Source of the DNA: Plectrocnemia conspersa | Taxonomy: Eukaryota > Arthropoda > Insecta > Trichoptera > Polycentropodidae | Assembly: GCA_009617715.1 (NCBI GenBank) | Contig: VTFK01000057.1 | Span: 930,001-994,000, forward strand | Reading direction: 5' to 3' | DNA: 64,000 bases | Shown here: in pieces, positions 57,211 through 64,000 of the stretch | Position numbering within the stretch: the first letter of the stretch is position 1 | Layout of the letters: each line of letters begins with the position of its first letter | The notes under the pieces: model-generated | What the model saw: the letters and a program-made list of their open reading frames with translations, nothing else | Database searches by the model: none | What the model was told of the DNA's origin: nothing | Program-made: the position numbers and the translations under genes

Positions 57211-57392
57211 AATTTTATATATTTTTTGACATCAAAATATAATTTATTAAATAAATAATATTAGGTACGAAAATCATGTTTAATGCAAAATATTTTAATT
57301 AGGCTTTAAGAATTATTAAAAATATCTACTTGTAATATTTACTTGTTTTATTTGCTGCTCAGTGTTGCCATATAGTGAATTTCCAGTCAAGA

Positions 57393-57445
57393 TCAAAAGC
57401 AATAAAATCATGCCATCGCTGTGAAAACGCTCAATTATCAAGACT
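57393..57445. mobile_element. Palindromic element, partial copy 5 (decayed half)
   Basis: GTCAAGATCAAAAGCAATAA, AATCATGCCATCGCTGTG and AAAACGCTCAATTA align with the left arm up to the apex, with many changes. It stops at the apex. It lies about 45 bp before full copy 6. Confidence 0.5.
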
Positions 57446-57479
57446 TTTTACAACAATATTACGAGTGAGAATCGAATGA

Positions 57480-58010
57480 AGCACATTTAAACCGAATTTT
57501 GACCAATAGGAGCGCGCAAAAAACAATTATCACTTCTCAGAAGTCAAAAATCCACGTCAAAAGCAATAAAATCGTGCCGTCGCCGTCGCAGTGGGAACGC
57601 TCGTTACCGAGCGTTCCCGCGACACAATTTTATTGCTTTTGACGAATTGCCTTCTGAGAAGTGATAACTGTTTTTGCGCTCTCCTATTGACCAAAATTCG
57701 GTTTGAATATAATTTAATCAGCCTTCTTATATTAGAAGTCCATGATAATATCGGTAAGGATAGCTATCATATTTTTAAAACATAGTGTACATAGGGAAAT
57801 GCAGACATAATACCTACAAAAAAAAAACATATAGAAAAAATAGTAACATATATTATATTAATTATTAACAATTAGTATAGCTTACAATCAATCAATATAT
57901 GAACGATCTAACTTAATTTTATTTTAATTACCTATCACGGTATTCATCCGTGAGATTAGGGAAATCTAAGATATTAGATCAGAATTATATTTATATATAA
58001 TAAGCATTAG
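57480..58010 (+). repeat. Duplicated segment B (partner of 34140-34692)
   Basis: It carries the same order of palindrome, flank and minus-strand SINE fragment as 34140-34692, with small indels. It ends at GCATTAGTC exactly where palindrome copy 7 begins, so the right border is a junction between two mobile sequences. Confidence 0.85.
57488..57704. mobile_element. Palindromic element, copy 6 (nearly full)
   Basis: Ends are AAACCGAATTTTGACC and GACCAAAATTCGGTTT. The left arm and apex GGGAACGCTCGTTACC are intact. The right arm has lost the CACTGCGACGG portion after GAGCGTTCCC and part of the GACGTGGATTTTTG block, so pairing is interrupted. Confidence 0.85.
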
Positions 58011-58142
58011 TCGCCGTCGCAGTGGGAACGCTCGTTACCGAGCGTTCCCACCGACACGATTTTATTGCTTTTGACGTGAATTTTTGACTTCTGAGAAGTG
58101 ATAATTGTTTTTGCGCTCTCCTATTGACCAAAATTCGGTTTG
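58011..58142. mobile_element. Palindromic element, copy 7 (left arm truncated)
   Basis: It starts within the left arm at CGCCGTCGCAGTGGGAACGC, passes through the apex (CTCGTTACCGAG) and keeps the whole right arm to CCAAAATTCGGTTTG. A short deletion follows the second GGGA/TCCC. The long arm (58143-58735) follows directly. Confidence 0.8.
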
Positions 58143-58735
58143 AAAATACTTTGATCAGCCCTCTTATATTAGAAGTCAATAGAAATATCGGTAAGAAAAG
58201 CTATCATATTTTTAAAACATAGTGAAATATCGAAATGCAGACAAATTATGGAGCAATATGTGAAATTCTTTAGCTTATTTTCCGCTGAGATATAAGTTGG
58301 CTTAGATTGTATTTTGGACTTATTTTATATAAATAGTTTTAGAACTTTCATTAGGTTAGGTTTTGGTTTGAACAGTAAATGTTCGTTTCGCAACTGTCAA
58401 ATTGAGTTTCATAGACATTTTAGAGTAGCATATTAGCGCCTATCAGTTAAAATATATTTTCGCTAGTAGAAATATATATCTACTAAGGAAAATGTGTTTG
58501 GACTTAACTAGAGAAAATATAGCTTCACAGAAAAATACACATTCACTGTAAAATTTATACATCGCATGTAAATAAATGTGTAAATGTTTATATAACTACA
58601 TATGGAAAAGTTAAAATCATATAATTTTACTAGCACCTGTCAGACAATTTATATTTTCACTGGTAAAAATATATATCCACTGGTGAAAATGTATATATAA
58701 GACTGTTTTATTTAGATTTTCTTTGAAGAGTAACC
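58143..58735 (+). mobile_element. Long arm of the palindromic element family
   Basis: It is the direct-orientation partner of 9895-10535. The shared part continues past the point where segments A and B switch to SINE sequence. Landmarks include TTATGGAGCAATATG, GTTCGTTTCGCAACTGTC, TAGTAGAAATATATATCTAC and CACTGGTGAAAATG. A short piece (GACGTTTCGCAACTGTCGAA, 3564-3600) also occurs in rhophilin intron 3. No protein is encoded. Confidence 0.7.
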
Positions 58736-59377
58736 CCTCCCCTCTCCCCCTTCTCAGCAGACCTCCATAAGATAAAAATTCGAAATGCACTTATGGTAGT
58801 TTGAAGAGAAAAATCACATTTAGAGAAAAATTGTTTGACCTATGATTGATTTGTGATGCACTCCAAGAATCAGAATTAAGTTTGGCACTACAGGACGCTT
58901 CATAAGATTCCCATGTCGTCTGGACGAAGTACCGTTACACGAAATAGCATGCTTTATCTCTTTCTTCGTTGCGTTGCGACACCCTTCCCACTTTTATTTC
59001 TAGGGGATCAGCGTCAGTTCTGGATTGTTAAATAAATAAATTTGATTAACCTACAATACCACTAACTTCATTCCATAACTTTGCTATTTATGTATCCAAT
59101 TTTTTTAATTTTGCGCAGAATTTCAACGATCTTTTAAATAAATATAATTATTATAGTCATTATTAAATGTGTTCCTACTATTTGTGTTCTTACCAAAAGC
59201 AATAAAATATTTGTATTTATTATAAGAAAAAATCATTATTATATAATACAAATAAAATGGTGAATATTTCTTTAGAAGTGCAGGGTAACACCCCCACGGT
59301 GTATGTCTGAGAGGCAAATAGTAGTGGATTCTAATTAGAATGTAACGGTAAACCGTCGAGCTCGATAGGGAATCTTA

Positions 59378-60468
59378 TAGAGTCTCCAATTCGAGTAATC
59401 GAGTACTCGATACTCGAGTATTTTTGTCTATTTTTCAAGTATTTGATAATCGAGTATTTTGAAAATTACTCGATTAATACTCGAAATTAAAAAAATTTGA
59501 AATATTTCAGAAACAAAAATAACTTTAACTCGGTCCGGTAAAGGTTAACGTCTTGCTTTTATTTGGCGTTTATGCCCGAAGTCCCGAGTTAGAGCGGTTA
59601 CTATCAGGTATAATTTTTTCATAGTTCCATAGTTGCATAGTTCCGGTCGTCGGCTATGCTAGTGGGTACGACTGAGAAATTTATTTTGTGTTTTCTGTTC
59701 GACAGTCCCGACTTATCTAATTTATGGCAATGAACAATATGAAATATCAACAAAAAAAATTTTTAGGTTTTATGACTATGCAGTTGTAGCGTAAAGTGTT
59801 GTAAATTGTTTATACTGATCCCTCAGCTTAAAATATAAATCAAAACAATTGTGTGTGTTTAAAGGCATTTAAAGTAAAGTCAGTTCTTTGCGAACCGTTT
59901 AGCTCTAGAGTGAAAGGGATTCACCCAAATACATCTTCGAAGGATATAGATTTAAATTCTTCGCATTAATCAGGAGTAGAATATTGTATATTGTTAAGAA
60001 AAAAAATCTATTCAAGAAGAATTACAAAATGCTATTTTGTCAATAGTCGAAGGAACTAAGAGAAAAGCAGAGAAGGGAATGAAAGAAGAGAACATAAAAA
60101 GAGAGTTCAAAAAATTGTATATCTATAAAAAGCGAACAGATATAAATTAGAAGCCTTATCCAAAGCGTTAATGACAATAAGACCAACATCAACAGCAACG
60201 GAAAGGGTTTTTTCCATAACAGGAATAATAAAACCAAAGGTTAGCAATAATATTAAATTCGAGACACTTTTTGCATTATTGTTTTTAAAAAGTATGTTCG
60301 TGAAGTTAAAATAAGTATTTTATTTATTTATTTATATGTGCACGAATTTGAATAATAGCTATTTTGGTACATTTGGTAAATACTCGAAAGTACTCGAGTA
60401 CTCGAGTATTTTAAAATTTTAATATTCGATACTCGAGTAGTTGATGGTTCGAGTAATTGGAGACTCTA
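59378..60468 (+). mobile_element. hAT-type DNA transposon, internally deleted, with 8-bp TSD
   Basis: Terminal inverted repeats start TAGAGTCTCCAATT on the left and end AATTGGAGACTCTA on the right, with more CTCGAGTA-rich subterminal repeats inside. The flanks are an exact 8-bp direct duplication GAATCTTA (59370-59377 and 60469-60476), the hallmark of hAT insertion. The 1091-bp element retains only the 3' end of a transposase. The perfect duplication suggests a fairly recent insertion. Confidence 0.92.
60144..60314 (+). pseudogene. hAT transposase C-terminal dimerisation domain remnant
   Basis: The open frame, ending in TAA, includes RPTSTATERVFSITGIIKPK, KVSNNIKFETLFALLFLKS. This is the hAT C-terminal dimerisation motif (family: P.TSA.SERVFS..G.I...R..L....+..LLFLK). 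The catalytic core and zinc-finger region are deleted or unrecognisable in 59400-60140. It cannot encode an active enzyme but the domain itself is uninterrupted. Confidence 0.88.
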
Positions 60469-62154
60469 GAATCTTATGATGCCTACAGGACCGCACCCTA
60501 CTACAGAAACTTTGCGCCCTAATAAAAATGCGCTAACGATATTTATTTTGGTAAAACTCTACAAAAAATGATTCAATAAAGAATCCCATTGACCAAAGTG
60601 CATTTTAAATCGTAAATGCACTTTGCATTGTTTGAAAGCAATGATGATGAGTTGGCGAATTGGTCTCATGTACTTGGTCAAACACATGACTGAAGTTGTT
60701 AATACTCGACTAGAGATGGAAATTATAAAGTAGTGAATCAGACTGAAACTTAATGAAATATAAATGATTGTATTTATTTACGAAAATACATATCCAGAAA
60801 AATTGTTGCATTTGATACGGACTGTGATTTTCATTCCCGTTTCTTCGAGAGTTTTCACAAATTAATCAAATTGCCACTTAACATATACCATTATAAATAT
60901 AATAATTTAACATAATATTTACCAATACGACTATCAAATTATGCAAATTAAATTAATATTCTGCACACGCTCATCAAGTGCAATCGAATAATGCTATAAT
61001 ACACATTCATGTACGCTGTCCATATTGTATCACGAATGAACTTTGCATGTATTTATCGAGTGTGAAAAATTGCATTGAATATTAAATAGTATTGCTTTTT
61101 TAATATGTGTACTTTTCACATTACAGTTAAACGTGATTGCTAAGTATTAATACGGATCTTATATTAGATTATTTTAATTAATATGCCTCAACTTGTATTA
61201 TAATAATTTTTATGAAATTTATATTTTTAGCACCGTTATTTTTTAATAAGTAATATAACTGTAATATTAATATTTTATTCGTGTAATAAAAATAATTGTA
61301 TCCACTTTCTTAACTTGAAATAACTATTACCATAAACTTGACCAGTAGCGGTCCTTAGGAATTTTTATTTTTATTAAAGTTGCAAGATTGAAAAAAATAT
61401 CCTTAAAACAACTAAAATATGTACTATATTAGACAAAAATAATTTACTTACTACTTCAGTTAAGGTTCTCAATTATTCGTGGTTTTTAACTATTTGAGTA
61501 TTGAATAAAAAATAATGAAAGTATTCGAATATATTAGAAAAAAAAAATCGGTTTTTACCGATATTAATTTATTTAATTAATTAGTGCAATTAATTCCATG
61601 TAAATATTATTTAATTAAAAAATAAATATTGGCATGGTATATTTGTTGAACTTTTGAATTTTATAAAATATGCATAAAACAATGCTTTGAGAATTACTGA
61701 TCAGTAAGGGCGTTAAATGGAAAATGCATCATTTTAGTTTTTTCAGTTCACCAAAATTAAGATCAGCTGCGATTAAATTAATTCAGAAAAATTGATGGAA
61801 CATTTTAAATACATAATTTTATAGAATTTAAGATATGTCACAAAATAAAAATATGTGAAAATTGCGACTTCCATATAAAATTGGGAGATGCTTCAAATAC
61901 AATAGTTACTTAAGTAGCTTTTAATATATATTGTAGCATATATTACCAGCAAGATAAATCAGTGGTTTAATCGCTTAAAGTATGTTGATCTGTGGTTACA
62001 GAGGACGACTTTTAACATGGAAAAGAGTAGAAAAGATTTGCCAGACGAGAATTGGACAAAACCTTGGAATTTACTATAAACATTTGCCTTAAATAAAATA
62101 AACTAAATTTATGCTAAGAACTGAATATATATTATTTTAAATTAAAGATTAACA

Positions 62155-62487
62155 AGTTGAGAGTGCCGGCACCTCACCTAGAAAGACTTAGGTTCAAAAC
62201 CTATTTTGACTCTAATGTTCTATAATTTCTATTGTGTCTGACAGATCAAAATTAATGATTACTATATAAATATAATTCTAATCGATCATCCCAAATAGGT
62301 TTTCTTATATTTGTATAATCTTAAATAGCATCTAATTGTTGAATAGCTTATAATAAATAAAATAGATGTCATAAAAAAATACAGACAAATTTCAGTCTAG
62401 TCTAGTGTCTTACTATTCACTATTGTGTTTACTCCGTTGTAACGCAGTGGTACAACAGAAAATTTACAATTAAATAAATAAATGATT
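62155..62487 (+). mobile_element. tRNA-derived SINE, near full length
   Basis: The B box GGTTCAAAACC at 62191-62201 lies in a T-arm-like TTAGG...CCTAT context. The body has GTGTCTGACAGATC and TCGATCATCCCAAATAGG, then ATAGATGTCAT, TTTCAGTCTAGTCTAGTGTC, CTCCGTTGTAACGCAGTGG and an ATTAAATAAATAAATG tail. Order matches the copies at 895-1195 and 22393-22735. The A box is weak. Confidence 0.65.
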
Positions 62488-64000
62488 AACTAGCATATTA
62501 TATTATCATCAAGATAAAAAATACATATTCTATAAACAATTTTAACTCTAGCCCAGCGTAAACTAAAAGTGTCCAACCCGTGGCTAATCAGAGATGAACA
62601 ACCTTTCCCCAGCACAAAATACTTTCACCCCGGAATAGCAGAATCAATGAAGAATCGATTCATCACACCACAACCACCGCAAAGCCTAACTGATATAATA
62701 ATAATAACACTGCCCGATTATTATCAGACGTCCGATTATACGACTGACCCGCATTCTGCTCGATAATCTGTTGCGCAATCGGCCGTTGCGGGAAAAACGT
62801 GACCCATCTGCTGTTATTATTATATTATATTATACACATATCTATAAGTTGTGTACCGTTAATGGTTAACCATGCGCGGGTTCCATATTTTTACTATGGG
62901 CGCTATTCGCGCACTGGATAATTAATTCTAGACACACATTGGCGGGCGATTCGTGATCGGATCAGGTGGCGGCGGACCTTCGAGTTCCCGTTAAGATAAT
63001 GTGGATATAAAATTGATGAAAAAAATAATGACTAATATATCACTTAGAAAATGATTTTTTTATCTCGTTAACTCAGAGGTTATATTTTTGGGTTAAAGAT
63101 GAAGGTCAGATTTTAAAATTAAATTGAATATTATAATTGACCTACTACTCTACTCGTTAAATAAATCTCACGCGAAATCACGAGTACTTCATAGTAAAAA
63201 TACATCGGAATAAATTACAAAAATGCAGTCTAAAATTTTTCGCATACTTAACTGCTTGATTAACTGCAATTAAATTAGTGGACTCACCTGAAACAATAGA
63301 AAAAAATATTTATAGATTGCGTTTTGCCATATTTAATAGTTTTATACAATTTATATTGTATGTTATATACAATATATATATTAATATCTCGTGATCCTTA
63401 AACATTTTGTCATGTTTAATATATTTTTACAATTCTCGTGATCTTGTGATCCTTACGAAATAGAAAAAATAAATCAAGCATATGCGTTATACAAATGATT
63501 GCGTTTCTGAAAAGACATTCAATAAACGATTTAAAAGCATTTACAATTATACGTTCCATAGAATAAAATAATTATCGAACTAGACTGATTATAAAAAAAT
63601 TAACACATTTATCAGATAATAACTGTTTCCACCCTGATTCATCGCATTAGCCAGATGATCATGAACTATTGAGAAGAGACGTTGGGTTGTTGAAAATATT
63701 TAAGCTCAAACAAATCTGTACATAAGCTCAAATCAAACTTAATATATGTAGAATTACAACTTCGCTTCTGACTTGTAATACATGAGAGTCTAGCTTAACA
63801 CTAAGCGGTAAAAAGTAGTCGCCTTCCACTTCAACTAGGTCCAACTAAGCAGTCGCCTGAAACCCAAGAGTTCAACACGATCTTCGAGACGACTTCAACA
63901 ACGGCGAAAATAAGCAAGCGCAAATTGTACTGCTAATTTCAAAACAGTTTATATACAAGAATTCTGTACTAATAAAAATAAATGCTAAAATTTTAAATGA

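Larger units (their letters stand above)
41000..64000. other. Intergenic or 5' flanking DNA of rhophilin
   Basis: No further host gene is recognised upstream of the proposed first exon. Apart from the listed elements the stretches 41000-43100, 44100-44390, 46600-48240, 49450-49940, 51700-51980, 52400-53230, 53600-54550, 54700-56470, 58740-59360 and 60500-62150 are AT-rich DNA with nothing I can name. 62500-64000 has a slightly GC-richer patch at 62760-63000 but no identifiable gene. Confidence 0.5.

Noticed and set aside
60040..60237. Hydrophobic 65-codon minus-strand protein
   Set aside because: It is the antisense shadow of the hAT transposase remnant.

Overview
The window is eukaryotic nuclear DNA, very AT-rich, and most likely from an insect. 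It holds one recognisable protein-coding gene with spliceosomal GT/AG introns, a dense load of decayed non-LTR retrotransposons, tRNA-derived SINEs, and remnants of Tigger/pogo, hAT and probable piggyBac-type DNA transposons. There are no operons, ribosome-binding sites, rRNA genes or CRISPR arrays. The species cannot be fixed from the sequence.

The gene is rhophilin, a Rho-GTPase effector, on the minus strand. Six exons can be joined with consistent reading phase: a short probable first exon (40556-40588), two HR1 exons (15047-15163, 13846-13973) and three BRO1-domain exons (2355-2508, 1933-2074, 1767-1858). They encode 222 codons, the N-terminal part of the protein. The rest of BRO1 and the PDZ domain must lie to the left of the window. 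The introns are very uneven: about 25.4 kb, 1.1 kb, 11.3 kb, 280 bp and 74 bp. The long ones are filled with mobile elements.

Layout: 1-1450 is LINE and SINE debris plus a tandem repeat. 1767-2508 holds the BRO1 exons. 2509-13845 (intron 3) holds GC-rich islands, two palindromic elements and two reverse-transcriptase remnants. 13846-15163 holds the HR1 exons around a tandem duplication. 15164-40555 (intron 1) holds a jockey-like LINE split by a SINE, a Tigger transposase pseudogene abutted by a LINE, palindromic elements, small MITEs and a possible DUF4817 remnant. 40556-40710 is the probable first exon and promoter. 40711-64000 appears intergenic or 5' flanking: LINE remnants, a CpG-rich island near 48.3-48.8 kb, a long AT-rich hairpin, a second Tigger remnant, a cluster of palindromic elements near 57.4-58.7 kb, an internally deleted hAT element with an exact 8-bp target duplication, and a SINE.

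The most distinctive item is a family of roughly 215-235 bp near-perfect palindromes with a GC-rich apex (four full and three partial copies). It is associated with a longer arm also found in inverted orientation near 9.9-10.5 kb. Two copies are part of a ~520-540 bp segment that occurs twice, 23 kb apart.
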